This document shows positions 1 through 12,460 of a DNA stretch of 64,000 bases, piece by piece. Within the stretch, counting starts at the first letter, position 1; each line of letters starts with the position of its first letter. The translations under genes were made by a program, and so were the position numbers. The notes beneath the pieces were generated by a model that was not told where the DNA came from, ran no database searches, and worked only from the letters and a program-made list of their open reading frames with translations. The stretch is from Nageia nagi (lineage: Eukaryota > Pinophyta), in NCBI GenBank assembly GCA_050084985.1, contig JBITNC010000001.1, positions 106,702,001 through 106,766,000 of the forward strand. Direction: 5' to 3'.

Positions 1-191
1 TGATTCACCTTTCTTACTATCATCCTTTTGAAATGAAACATTGATTTGGGCAAGTTCTTTTGAGGAAGTGGCATCATGTAATTTATATAATGCTCAAGAT
101 CATTCTTCCTAAGATTTCTTTTCTTGTAGGGTTGCATTGATTTGAGGATGTAAAATTTTTTGATCCTTGAAAGAGTATCAATTGATTCTAA

Positions 192-680
192 TCAATCAAT
201 AGCTTGCTTTTCTTTCTTATTTTTTGAAGGCCTTTTATCTCCATGGTGAACCAAGTATTTACCCTTTAGTATGGATGTCATAAATAAATGAGTAGAAGGT
301 AAATTTATTCCAATAGGTACACCCATGATATTATAATGTGAATATGGATTATCATCTCCCAAAACACAATATACCATGCCTTCATGGATATACTTTAAAC
401 AATTATGATATGTTTAAGGAACACATTGCATGTCCTTAATCCATGGTCTTCATAGAAGAATGTTTTATTGTGTAATTTCACCTTTGATAACTTGTAAAAT
501 GGTTTCAACTATTTTTGAACCCATTATAATGGGTCTAGAGATTACTACTATAGTTGGACAAAGGGCATCATATAAAGTGAGTGCATTAATATGAAAAAAA
601 GAAATATTCAGCTTTTGGAATGCAGTTGTTGAAATAATGTTTATAGCTAATCCTTCACTAATTAAAATTCTCTTAAACAT
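192..680 (-). pseudogene. Gypsy-1 retropepsin-like protease remnant
   Basis: Two minus-strand fragments in the same register (465-680 and 192-377) match the protease of Gypsy-2 at 36290-36640. The first carries the active-site strand as RILISEG where Gypsy-2 has RILIDEG, so the catalytic aspartate is lost. It ends in the conserved segment before the 'GCPW' flap region. The second has the DNPYSHYNI block that aligns with DLDPYSHCNL of Gypsy-2. In the intact family this enzyme cuts the Gag-Pol polyprotein inside the virus-like particle. Here it is broken by stops between and within the fragments and is certainly inactive. Confidence 0.75.
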
Positions 681-1255
681 TTTTCAATCAAAATTAGCAA
701 TAATGTGTAATGGTGGATCAAGCCCTGATGTTCCTTTCCAATGTTCTACCTCATGATCATAAGAAGTTATCAAAGGTTTTTGAATCATCTTAATGTTTCC
801 CATGAAATTTTTAAAACTTTCAAATTCATCAATATCCAATTCAATTTTTCATAATATTTGATTCATTGCATCTCTATGATCTTTAGACTGTTGTAGTAAA
901 TCAAATGAAGATAGTTTCATTTGTGATATTTTTAATTGTTATTATAATGCACCTTTTATTAAAACCTTAGCTGGTTTAGGCTTATGTATTAGAGGTGGCA
1001 TATGAATTATATCTTGTTGATCATTTGATATACCATTTTATTTTTCTTGGGCTCTTTTAGCTCTTGTAGCAACACTTATCATGGAAACAAAATTTGTATC
1101 ATTAGGGTTCCATTTATGTGTCACCTATTTTTCATTCATATTCTAAGAAATGTTATTAGTAGTGTGGTTAGGAAGAGGATTTTGATAAATTCATAGATAT
1201 TGATTAGGAGTGGCCATAGGATTATCTACTTCCAATTTTCCATTTTCAATCAAAT

Positions 1256-2158
1256 TTTGAACTATATTCTTCAAGGTTCTACACTTGTTTGTATCATGAA
1301 TCTTATGACAATGGTAGTCATAAAACTCATTTACTCTACTTGGTTTGATTACTTTTTGGTCTCATTTTAGTTAGGATGATTAAGTTATGATCTAACAATT
1401 TTTTCAAAATATCATAAAGAGAATATGAAAAAGGTGTGTACTTTATTCTTGGCCTATACTCCCTTTCAACTTTTTGTGTGTGTTGGTTCATTCTCTTTTG
1501 CAACGGAGATCTTATTTGTTGGTAATTGCTTATCCATTTGAGTTTTGTTTTTTGTATATATTCACATTTTTTACCTTTTATTTCTCCATCTTGAATTTTT
1601 ACTCTTTCAATAATGATCACTTGAGAAATAGCATCTTGAAAGGTCTTATGTTGTTGGATAATTAACATACTAGCAATTAGTATCAAACAAATTTGATTGA
1701 TAATTTGACCAACTCTTATTGAGGTAGAGTGTAAGGTATACTTATTAAAATACCTCTCCATCATGAAATGAAATCATTAATATATTCATCTAGGAATTGT
1801 TGTAATCTTGTAAGATCAGTGATAGATGTTTTATCCTTAACATTGATCCTAAAATGCTATAGAAATAGATTTTCTAACTGAGAATATGATTTGATGCTAT
1901 GTTTAGGCAAGTTGTTGTACCAATCCATGGCTTTTATACAAGGTTCATGGGAAAGACACGTAACATTAATGTGTCATCATTAGCAATAAAATAGCTTGAA
2001 TACTTAAACCTTCTTATATGTTCTTTGGGATCCTCTTTTCCTTTAAAAGGTTCAATCTTAGGTATTTCAAACTTATAAGGAATGTCCTTATTAGGAACAC
2101 TAGGATGTATTGGCTTGTCACAAATTATTTCATATGAAAACTTCCTCTTATCTTGCAT
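1256..2158 (-). pseudogene. Gypsy-1 gag: capsid and nucleocapsid remnant
   Basis: 1934-2158 is a retrotransposon gag (capsid) N-terminal block: PIHPSVPNKD, then FKGKEDPKEHIRRF and NDDTLMLRVFPM. It lines up with 37950-38180 of Gypsy-2. 1336-1764 continues the capsid with the conserved QQHKTF and IERVKIQ segments. Around 1270-1325 a degenerate zinc knuckle reads YHCHKIHDTNKC; Gypsy-2 has CAYHRQKGHNTNKC there, so the first cysteine is now tyrosine. The pieces lie in different frames, so at least two frameshifts have accumulated. Gag would form the particle and bind RNA. Confidence 0.8.
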
Positions 2159-2423
2159 AATAAGCTTTTATTCTATTTATTTTAATCATTTCACAAGATT
2201 AATATCTTCTTTTGTTATTCTAGCTAATGGTTGGGTCTTTTCCTCAATGTAATCATCATCTTCAGGATTACTTTCTTCTTGATATCCTTAGAAAGGTTCG
2301 TATTGTTGCTCATAATAACCTTCATAATAAGGTACCATTTGTTGTTATAGTTTTTGTGTTTGTTGAGGGGATATAAGAATTCATGGTTTATAAGGGATTT
2401 GATATTCTTGTTTATTAACTTAC

Positions 2424-2640
2424 GGTTGAGGTTGCTGATAAGTAACTTGGTATTTTGGTGGCCTAACCTATGGTTGAGGCTTTTGATAAGTAAATTGATA
2501 TTATGGTATCCTAAATTATTGTTGATTTTGCTAATAATTAACTTTATATTCTAGTGGCCTAACCTATGGTTGAGGCTACTAATAAGTAACTTGATATTCT
2601 GGTGGCCTAACCTATGGTTAAGGTTGCTAAAGAATTCTAG
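2424..2640 (-). repeat. 48-bp tandem repeat (4.5 copies) inside Gypsy-1 gag
   Basis: Units start at 2424, 2472, 2520, 2568 and 2616 with an exact 48-bp period. On the coding strand each unit encodes 16 residues of a Pro/Gln-rich motif (RPPKYQVTYQQPQP in one frame). Because 48 is a multiple of three, the repeat is compatible with in-frame expansion of a flexible Gag linker. The third unit is the most diverged. Confidence 0.85.
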
Positions 2641-3371
2641 GGGGACATTGTTGATGAGGCATCTAATATTTTTGTTATAGACCTTGCAATCAAGGAATAA
2701 TTCTTTGGCCTTGATCATGCCTATTTTTTAATATAACTTCTCATTTTCTAGCATGATATGGATCTTTATGCACTCCTTGTCCCTAAGGTGATAGTGATTG
2801 AGGTTTAGGGGACTACACTTTGACCCTATGGGATGGAGGTCTTGTTCTAGTTTGACTTGGTTTACTTACATTTTGACCCATACTAGTTTGACCTTGATAT
2901 ACAAGTTACTTACTCTTTTGTTGAACATCCATAATATGCTTTTGTTGTTGTGTTTATGAACTTACTAGAGTTTGAACTTATTGAGGCATATATAAAGTGT
3001 ACTGCACTTGAGGTATGAATTGATTTTGTATTTTTTGATATGGCATACCTAAAGTGTACTACACTTGAGGTATGACTTGAGTTTCCATTTGGGGTTAGAC
3101 ATTTAAAGCCTATACAGGAGACTATGAATTCTATATATCTTGAGTTGGAGTTTGATATTGCCCAATGAACTTTCTCAATCCCTTCATTTTTTGAGCTTGA
3201 GCTAAGGTTTGATCATACTCTCATAAATTATTTTGGTGATCTTCCCTTAATATACATGCATCTTTTGGAGATGCTTCAACTTTTTTATGCATATATGGAG
3301 GGATTACTTGTAACCATAATCAACTCAAGTACTCTTTGTTGAGGTAGATTCTCAATTATAATGATTTATAA
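2641..3371 (-). pseudogene. Gypsy-1 gag spacer, Pro/Gln-rich, heavily degraded
   Basis: The stretch lies between the 48-bp repeats and the N-terminal gag fragment, so it should be coding by position. No long frame survives. Two related copies of a short block (about 2993-3018 and 3050-3075) encode IPQV-(stop/Gln)-YTL on the minus strand and resemble the Pro/Gln-rich repeats next door. I see no other domain. Confidence 0.45.
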
Positions 3372-4094
3372 CTATTTTTGAGTCAATGGTTCAACTCTTT
3401 TCATATAACATATTTCCCTTGGATTCAATAATTGATAAGGGTTGTAGATGATATTGAATCCATATAAATTTTGTGACATCAGACTTCCTGAGCATATAGA
3501 AACCTTATCATAATCTTCTTTCATTTCTCTAGATATGGTGGAAGGTGAATAATATGCTCTTCTTATGTACATAAGAATTAATGACCCATCAGGATTGTAC
3601 TTATTGACATGAGTAAACTTAGGCCTAAAAGGCCCTTGTTGTAATATAGGATCAACTATGTGTATACTTGAAGGAAAATCTAGTTCATATGACTCATTCA
3701 AATTTCTTGGTATTGATGGTGTGTCTAAGGGTAGTCCATCCAACTTATAATGTGTTCCATATGGAGAGACACTATGTATATGAGGAGAGGATTGAGATAT
3801 TCTTAACTACATTAAACATTATTTAGCCCCTATCAACACATAATCATATTCATTCTTTGGATTTTTTATGTCTCCATGTAGATGTGGATTCTCTAGGCTT
3901 TGATAGGTATCCAACTCCTCATGAGGTTCTTCTACTATAGGTTGAACTAAATATTTAGGATAAACTTCCCTTAGTAAAGGTTCAAGCATTTGTTCTTAAG
4001 GTGCTTGCATTTGTGAAGGAATCCTACTAGGTTCAACACTACTTCCTTTACCTAGATTGAACATACTTTGAGGTACTTGTTCTTGTTTAGCCAT
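3372..4094 (-). pseudogene. Gypsy-1 gag N-terminal region with start codon
   Basis: A minus-strand ATG at 4092-4094 opens with MAKQEQVPQSMF and continues in the same frame, through a few stops, into the 123-residue fragment 3372-3743. I chose this start because it is the first ATG after the leader and the frame is shared with the downstream fragment. The segment is hydrophilic and I recognise no domain. It takes the place of the coiled-coil extension in Gypsy-2 but does not resemble it in sequence. Confidence 0.6.
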
Positions 4095-6050
4095 TTGAAA
4101 ACTAGTTTGGACCATTGTTTTCACTTTAAACTATACTATGGGAAGCAAACAATGTATTATAACCACATTTTTTTATCTCTTATGTTTAGATTATATGAGA
4201 AAACAAAAGATGCACAAACATCCTACATGAACTTTCACTTTTCAATGTGTTAATCTTTGTTAAGGATTTGAACAAATTTGATTAATATTGCTTAAGTGTA
4301 AGATATGAATGAGTTATTCTTAGCTTTTCTTAGTTTTCCTAATGTTATGTTCTAGTCATGTGTTTAACAAGGTAGGCTAGTAATCCTAAAAGGATGTCTA
4401 AGGTGAAGTCATGACTTGGTACTTAAAATGGTCCTCTTAGTGCAATGGGGCTTAGGGAATACTATTGAGATCTACCTTGGTGATTAAATCCAAGGGTAGT
4501 ACCTTTTTTATAGTCATCTAGTGAAAACTTATTAATTCTACCCTATGAACCCAGTATTCATCTCCAAGTTTTGGCTCTAAGGCTAATGATGTTTATAGGT
4601 GGAAACTCAAGAATATAAGATTCAATGGTTGGTAATTACATCCAACTCATTGATGTTCATTTTAAAAGGACACATGACTATGCATTTAATAAACAAAAGT
4701 ACATATGATACACAAACTTAACCCTTCCCAACGTACATGTTTATTGATTAAGTTTATTTTAATGTGATTAAAAATATTATTTTAATTTAATGAATCTTGA
4801 TATAAGTACCCACAAGATTTGTTACCAAATTAAGTGATATTCATTAACCAAGATTAAATGAGATTCATTAGACTCTTCTAGCTATGGAAGTACTTAGTGA
4901 GATATATTACCTCTTCTTACTATTCACATCAACCTTTGAAATCCTCTCAAAGTGGTAAGGGTAGACATGTAAGAAGCCTTTAAGTGAATGTAAATTTACT
5001 TAAATATGATTCATTTACCCCTCTTCAATCCACATCAACCTTTGACCTCCTCTCAGAGTGGTAATGGAAGACAAGAAAGATTATTACTATGAAGTTTATT
5101 TTAATCCAAAAAGAAACTTAATTCCTCATTTTGTATAACTTTTTTGATCACTTCAGATCACCATAGGTGCCAAAGTGAGAGCATACTCATTTAAATGAAA
5201 GTATTAAGTGAAAATGAAACCAATGAAGATTCATTAACTATTTAATGAACTAACTACCCCAAACTTGATAAATTACCTTATATTCATTCCATATTAATGA
5301 TGATTGAATTACCCATTCCAATATATGGAAGTAGTTAATGTAAATTCCTTAACCAAGTTAAGTGGAAAGTGTGAAAGAGTTCATTTACCCCTTTCATCTA
5401 TTCTATTATGGTCATCTAAGATCATTTTTCAACACAAAGGGAGAGCATAAGTAGAATAAAAAAAAGGTATCTTAATGAAAATAAAGTAGACAACCCTCAC
5501 CCAAAAAATAAATATATAAAACTTACACATTAAACAAATCATATGAAAATGCAATCATAATTTTAATTTTTTACTACCCATGACTACATGCACTCTAAAG
5601 ACAAAAATCACATGTAGGGGTTCTTTTCCCATTTCATTAATTAGTTCCTACATTACATAAAAAATAAATATATAAAACTTACACATTAAACAAATCATAT
5701 GAAAATGCAATCATAATTTTAATTTTTTACTACCCATGACCACATGCACTCTAAAGACAAAAATCACATGTAGGGGTTCTTTTCCCATTTCATTAATTAG
5801 TTCCTACATTACATAAAAAATAAATGAAATAAAAGAAATTTACCTCTATTTGCAAATCATCAATGTTTTATTTAGGTCATTGACAATATAATTTGGTCAT
5901 TGGCATATGATCCTGAGTTGTTAGCAATTCTTTAATTAATATCTAGAAAAATAAATAATAATAAACTTGATGTCAGTGTTGAAAACCAAAGACACAGTCA
6001 ATCAAACAAGTCAACAAACACAAATAAAACCCCTTGTGTTCAATATTATT
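4095..6050 (-). other. Gypsy-1 5' leader (untranslated)
   Basis: About 2 kb without a convincing frame. It shares short conserved blocks with the Gypsy-2 leader (39669-41577): an 'AAGTGAGAGCATACT' word (5177-5191 here, 40649-40663 there), 'TATGGAAGT' words, and hairpin-forming ACC...GGT modules at about 4931-4960 and 5033-5062. The boundary with the LTR is approximate because no primer-binding site was recognised. Confidence 0.6.
5503..5814. repeat. Perfect 156-bp tandem duplication in the Gypsy-1 leader
   Basis: 5503-5658 and 5659-5814 are the same 156 bp. One difference was seen by eye (catgacTac against catgacCac). A third copy begins at 5815 but diverges after about 12 bp. The duplication is far younger than the element around it. 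Confidence 0.95.
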
Positions 6051-7007
6051 ATTGTATGTATGTGAGGTCCTCATTATAGCATAAAAATGTTATCTAAAAA
6101 AGCAATCTACTACCAAGCAAGATAAATCACATTAAAATAGATGTGTATTTTATTACTTCTTGAGATAACCTCAATATTACAATATAGATGTACTTAATCT
6201 ATTACCTTGTTGTGAAGGGATTTACAAATATAGGTCCTATAATTTTGAGTAATGCAAGCCCCATATTGGGCTATTACAAAGTCCCCAGTGATCTATGTGA
6301 GTCATTGGCATTCTGGATGGATCATTGGTATTCGATTTTGATCTTTGATGTTTCTGCAACTTTGACAAATTTGATATATTTTGGTACCTTATTCCTTACA
6401 TTTTCTTTTTCTTTAAGATTTTTGATGATTCTTGGTTCAATGTACCTTAGTATTTCTGAGCTTTAACACATGTGGACCCTACACACATGCTAAAATAATG
6501 CATCAAACATACTTGTTTTAATAAAATATAAATAACACAACTTGCAACAAGATTAAACCACATAAAATGAAGTAGCTCTCTCATAGTATTATTAGTGATA
6601 TTTTGGCAACATGAACTTAATTCAAATTTAGGTCCCTTAATTCATTGTTTGAACTCATATTTATAGATTTTAAACACTTACCAAACCCTAGATTCTAGGA
6701 AGAACTAAAATTAAGGGTTCAATGCTTATCATGAGCCAAAATTAGCTTGTGACTTTGCATACAACACTAGCAAGGATGATGACTCACCCCTCTATCCACA
6801 TATTCATGAAAGAGATAAGCTTCATATATCATTCTCTTTTTTTATTTTTTCTAGCAATTTATATCGAGCATCGATGATTGGGGTTGGTAATTGAAAATTG
6901 AGACCCAATCACTAGTAATTTTATTAAACTAGATGTTTTACATTATGCCTAGTTTTTGGTCCCTTTTCATTTGACTTTGAAATGAGGGTCATTTTTAGGT
7001 GTCTACA
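6050..7007 (-). repeat. Gypsy-1 5' LTR
   Basis: The outer end on the minus strand is TGTAGACACCTAAAAATG (end at 7007), matching the start of the Gypsy-2 3' LTR. Inside, the word CCTACACACATGC (6478-6490) and the TATA block are shared with the Gypsy-2 LTRs. The inner boundary is an estimate. Confidence 0.7.
6658..6665 (-). promoter_or_regulatory. TATA box of the Gypsy-1 LTR
   Basis: Reads TATAAATA on the minus strand, at the place equivalent to the TATA boxes of both Gypsy-2 LTRs. It would drive leftward transcription of the element. Confidence 0.6.
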
Positions 7008-7276
7008 AGATCACACCACCAAAATGTGAAGCAAATTTATGCTCTATAATTAGTGTTAGGAGATGAAGAAAGAGGTATTATCAAAGAGTTATCTTTGTGA
7101 ATGAGAAATATCTTAGTTAGTGGATGTACTCTCTTATATGAGAGGAGCCACTTTATATGTGTGTCAAATTTGTGATATTGGCTATTGTATTTATACTTTG
7201 AATATTGATATTTGAGTGAGATTTCATATCATTTTTGACATATAGGAATTGAGTGTTTAGTATTTATTTCTTCAAC
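7008..7276 (+). other. Upstream region of the unknown plus-strand ORF
   Basis: About 270 bp between the Gypsy-1 LTR and the ATG at 7277. It is AT-rich with no recognisable LTR end. The last in-frame stop before the ORF is TGA at 7250. Confidence 0.35.
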
Positions 7277-7380
7277 ATGGATTGGAAGAATGTAGACCCC
7301 ATGTAGATGAGAGAAAGGATACATGGTATACATATCAATGATTTGAATCAAGACATTGTATTCTTCTTTAGGATCTCTAA
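7277..7380 (+). pseudogene. Unknown large ORF, 5' piece (continues at 14988)
   Basis: An ATG at 7277 in good context (AACATGG) opens a frame starting MDWKNVDPM. It runs, with one stop, to the left target-site duplication of Copia-A. Removing Copia-A and one TCTAA copy joins codon AAC from 7379-7380 plus 14988, and the frame continues uninterrupted into the 14988-17920 piece. The exact frame match across a 7.6-kb insertion is strong evidence that both pieces are one coding region. Confidence 0.7.
7376..7380. other. Copia-A target-site duplication, left copy (TCTAA)
   Basis: TCTAA directly precedes the left LTR end; the same five bases follow the right LTR end at 14983-14987. Confidence 0.9.
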
Positions 7381-8949
<1,569 letters not shown>

Positions 8950-9990
8950 CTACTTCTTGGAAGACCAAGAGATAGCACCAAATCCAATATTAAACACATA
9001 AGCAAAATTGGATTTTCTATCATCTTTATCACCCCCATAGTCAGAATTAGAGAGCCTTGAGAGAACAAAAGAAGGCAAGTTAGTAAACTTGAGAGCAAGA
9101 TCCTTTATTCCTGTAATATATCTCAAAATTTTCTTAGTAGCATGAAGATGCTCAACATAAGGCTTATGAATAAACCTTGCTATCAGATTCAATACATAGG
9201 TAATATCTAGCTTAGATATAGTCAAATAAAGAAAAATATCAATAAGTTGTTTGTACTCTATATCATTTGGCAACTGAGAGTTTGAGATAGTTTTAAGCTT
9301 GATTCCAATAGCGATAGGAATAGCCATAGTATGACACTCTTTCATTCCAAACTTTTACAAAATATCTAAGACATATTTGGACTGAATAAGATAAGTACAA
9401 TCATTACATTGATACACTTGCATACAAGGGTAATAGTTCAAGAGACCAAGATCAGTAATCTTATATTCCATCTTAAGTTTGGTTATGTACTCATTTATGA
9501 TCACCATATTATTCCTTGTGATCAAAAGATCATCCACATAGAGAAGAATTAATATCAAATCTTTTCCTTCATTAAGTACATAAAGATCTAAATCTAAGTA
9601 GCATTTGGAGAATTGTTTGACTTTCAAAATATTCTAAAATCTTCTTGTACCATGCTCTTGGTGCTTGCTTAAGCTCATACAAAAACTACTTTAGCTAGCA
9701 CACATGGGACTCTTTACCTTGCATAATATACTCTTTTGGCTTACTCATAAAGATTTCAACATCTAAGTTACCATTGAGAAATGCACTCTTCACATCAAGC
9801 TAAAACCCCTTCCAATCTTGAGCTACCAAAAGGATAAGGATTAATTTGACTATATCCAAATTTGCTACTAGTACAAAGGTATCTTCAAAATCAACTCCAT
9901 ACATTTGAGCAAAAACCTTAGCCACCAACCTTGCCTTATATTTTTCAATTTCACCCTTTGAATCATACTTGATCTTATAAATCCACTTAT
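8950..9990 (-). pseudogene. Copia-A reverse transcriptase and RNase H
   Basis: 9355-9627 carries the RT catalytic motif YVDDLL followed by the copia block KMEYKITDLG. 8950-9345 is the Ty1-copia RNase H: ARFIHKPYVEHLHATKKILRY, then a decayed SDYGGDKDDRKS (usually SDWAGD.DDRRS) and AISWSSKK. Sequence from about 9640 to 9990 still reads as the N-terminal RT (for example the YKARLVAKVFAQMYGVDFEDTF-type block) but is full of stops. The RT and RNH parts are in different frames. The intact enzyme copies element RNA into DNA in the cytoplasmic particle. This one is dead. Confidence 0.85.
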
Positions 9991-10198
9991 TGCCAATTAC
10001 ATTCTTTAAAGATGAATCTGGAACTAAGTCTCAAGTTTCATTTTTCATAAGTACCTCATATTCCAAATTTATGGTATCCATCCAACAAGTATGTTTAGAA
10101 GCATCCTTAAAGGTTGAAGGCTCATTATGATTGTTGATTTTAGCAAGGAGAGACTTATTTGAAGTTATGGTTCTAGTTATTCTCTTAGTTGGATAATT

Positions 10199-11090
10199 TT
10201 ACTCTTGAGGAAACTTATCTGAAGAGATATCCAACCACTTAAGAATTTTTGAAGAGTCTTCAAAGTCTTCACTTGAAAAAGAGCCAATAGCAACCTGATT
10301 GAATTTTACATCATTTGAAAATAAACTTGCTTTTATTAAAGGAGAGAAGAGCCTATTCCCTCTATGTTGACTATCATATCCCACAAAGATGCATGTTTTT
10401 TAATTATTATCACACTTCTTCCTTTTCTCAAAAACTATGAAGGAAAATGCTTCACATCCAAATACCCTTTTATATGAGATATTAGGTTTATTTTTAATCC
10501 ATACCTCATATGGAGTTTTTCCTTCAACTAGTTTTATGGGATATCTATTCAAGGTGTAGATAGTGGTGCTCATAGCTTCATCCTATAAAAACTTAGGAAG
10601 ATTACCCATCATACATTTGGCCATATCCATTATATTCCTATTCTTCCTTTCTACAACACCATTCTATTACAAAGTATAAGGGATAGTAAATTACCTTTTG
10701 ATCCCATGCTTTGCATAAAATTCATTAAACTCATTGCTAATGTATTCAACTTCATTATTCAACTTTAGCATCTTAATCTTTAGATTAGTTTGATTTTTGA
10801 CTAAAGGCCATAAAATCCTTAAACATATTAAAGGTTTGATTTTTAGGCTTTACTAGATACCCAAAAGTCACCCTAATAAAGTAATAAATAAACGTAAGGA
10901 TATAAGATGCTCCTCCAAATGACTTAGTTTGAAAAGGACCCATTAGATTTGAGTGTATCAATTGGAGAGGTAGAGATGTCCTAGTTGTCTTGTCCTTCTC
11001 AAAGTTTTTCCTTTTAATTTCTTCTAATATGCAATTTTCAAAAAGGCCAATGGAGGATGATATAAGAGGTAATACTTTCACAGGATCTTA
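10199..11090 (-). pseudogene. Copia-A integrase (pre-integrase zinc region, core, C-terminal part)
   Basis: 10785-11081 runs from a decayed GAG-pre-integrase zinc segment (CILEEIKRKNF) into the integrase core. The first catalytic aspartate block, usually HSD(L)CGP, reads HSNLMGP, so the aspartate is asparagine. The next block, usually FIDDFSR, reads FIYYFIR. 10199-10384 is the C-terminal linker with the copia signature MGYDSQHRGNRLF followed by an acidic Ser-rich stretch. Between them (10385-10780) the frame is broken. The intact protein would join element ends to host DNA. Confidence 0.8.
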
Positions 11091-11519
11091 ACCTTCATGA
11101 GTTGAATACTCTTGTAGTTTAGGTGGCCTAAACGTTGATGCCAAAGGTTACCTTTAGAATAAACATTTGAGGTAAGGCACAACTTAGTAGGTACTTGATC
11201 AACTATGTAAAGGTCATTCTTAACTAATCATTTTATCAAGGTATAAAATACTTTACTTAAACTCCAAGAGTTCGAATTGAACTCAAAGGTATATCCCTTC
11301 CTTACAGTTTAGATAATCGACAAAAGATTCATCCTTAGACATAAAAAACACATCTTCATTCACTTTTCCATGCATCAAAATGCTTCCAATCCCTTGAACT
11401 TATAACATTGAGTTATCATGTATTACTAACACTTCCTTCCTATATTTGTGAAAGTTTTCAAACTTATTCCTTTCAAATCTCATATGATTATTGAAACTTG
11501 AATCAACTACCTAATCATT
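11091..11519 (-). pseudogene. Copia-A gag-protease-integrase junction, no surviving frame
   Basis: By position and by similarity to 19090-19560 in Copia-B this stretch covers the protease and start of the GAG-pre-integrase region. No DSG-type active site or frame longer than about 50 codons was found. Confidence 0.45.
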
Positions 11520-12460
11520 TTAAAAAGTATGAGACTTGAAATAAAGAGCACAAAGATAAGCACATTTCTTATTTTTCTTTCCTTTTAAGTTATTTACATT
11601 ATATTTTCCTTTGCCATTTTCTTCCCTCTTTTTTTTGAAGTAATGGTTCATTTTGTGACCATACATGGTACAATAATTACAATTTAAATCACATGTTTTC
11701 TTATGCACATGAGGTTTGTTTGAATTTCTTTTACGATCATGATGAGTATTGTCATACTTCTTTTCATTTCTCTTAGGATGAGCATAAGGGGTGTTTTTAT
11801 GATTGTTGAACTTCTTCTTAAAGGTAGTTGACTTAGTTGAACCTAAAGCAATGTTTTACTCCTTTGGAGAAGAAATCAAAACCTTCTTATTGATGGTCTC
11901 TTCATGCTTTAGGAGGAGTATTGAAAGATTTTCTATAGAGAAGACTTCCTCTTCATCATCAAATCCTAGTCTCAATAACAATCATGAAGTGACTAAACTT
12001 GGTTGAGAGGCTTTGTAAGATGATGAACATCATAAATTCATCATTAATCCAATTACATCCATAACTTACAAGCTGAGTTCTAAGATCAAGAATCTTATTC
12101 AAGTAAATTTCCACACCTTCATCCTCCTCTTGATGAGATTGTAAGAGTTTTTGAAGGATGGTAAACTCTTTGAAAACTTAGACCTAAGGTAGATCTTCTT
12201 AAGCATATCCCAAGCTTCTTTGATGGATGTTAAGGTTGAAATCATGAGGAGAACATCTAAAAGTACCCTAAAGATCATAGAAGTTGCTAACTCATTTTTG
12301 TTGTTATATACCTCTAGTTCTTTTGCTTTTTTGGGATGACTTAATTCTCACTCTCCATTTGCTAAAGCTTATGTGCTTGAAGTTATATTTTCATCCTTGA
12401 TTCTCAAATACCATAGTTGAAACCATCAAGGATGTACTTAGGTGCAAAAGAATCTCTCAT
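11520..12460 (-). pseudogene. Copia-A gag
   Basis: Start codon at 12458-12460 gives MRDSFAPKYILDGFNYG, the typical opening of plant copia gag (cf. '...L.G.NY..W...M'). Copia-B has the same start at 20637. Stops follow within 20 codons. Near the 3' end the zinc knuckle reads CNYCTMYGHKMNHY (11640-11680), with the last cysteine replaced by tyrosine. A Lys/Arg-rich tail follows. About 310 codons, close to normal for the family. Gag forms the particle and the knuckle binds RNA. Confidence 0.8.

Larger units (their letters stand above)
1..7007 (-). mobile_element. Gypsy-1: 5' part of a Tat-like Ty3-gypsy retrotransposon, cut by the window edge
   Basis: Reading leftwards from 7007 the order is 5' LTR, long leader, gag with an N-terminal extension, nucleocapsid knuckle and aspartic protease. 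The pol part lies beyond position 1. The family follows from side-by-side similarity to Gypsy-2 (24515-42420) in the LTR outer end (TGTAGACACC on the minus strand), leader motifs, capsid and protease. It is more decayed than Gypsy-2: fragments fall in several frames, so it has indels as well as stops. No target-site duplication can be checked because the other end is missing. Confidence 0.85.

Noticed and set aside
7364-7371. TTCTTTAG looked like a splice acceptor just before the Copia-A insertion.
   Set aside because: The frame is open upstream of it back to the ATG at 7277 and joins 14988 without splicing.
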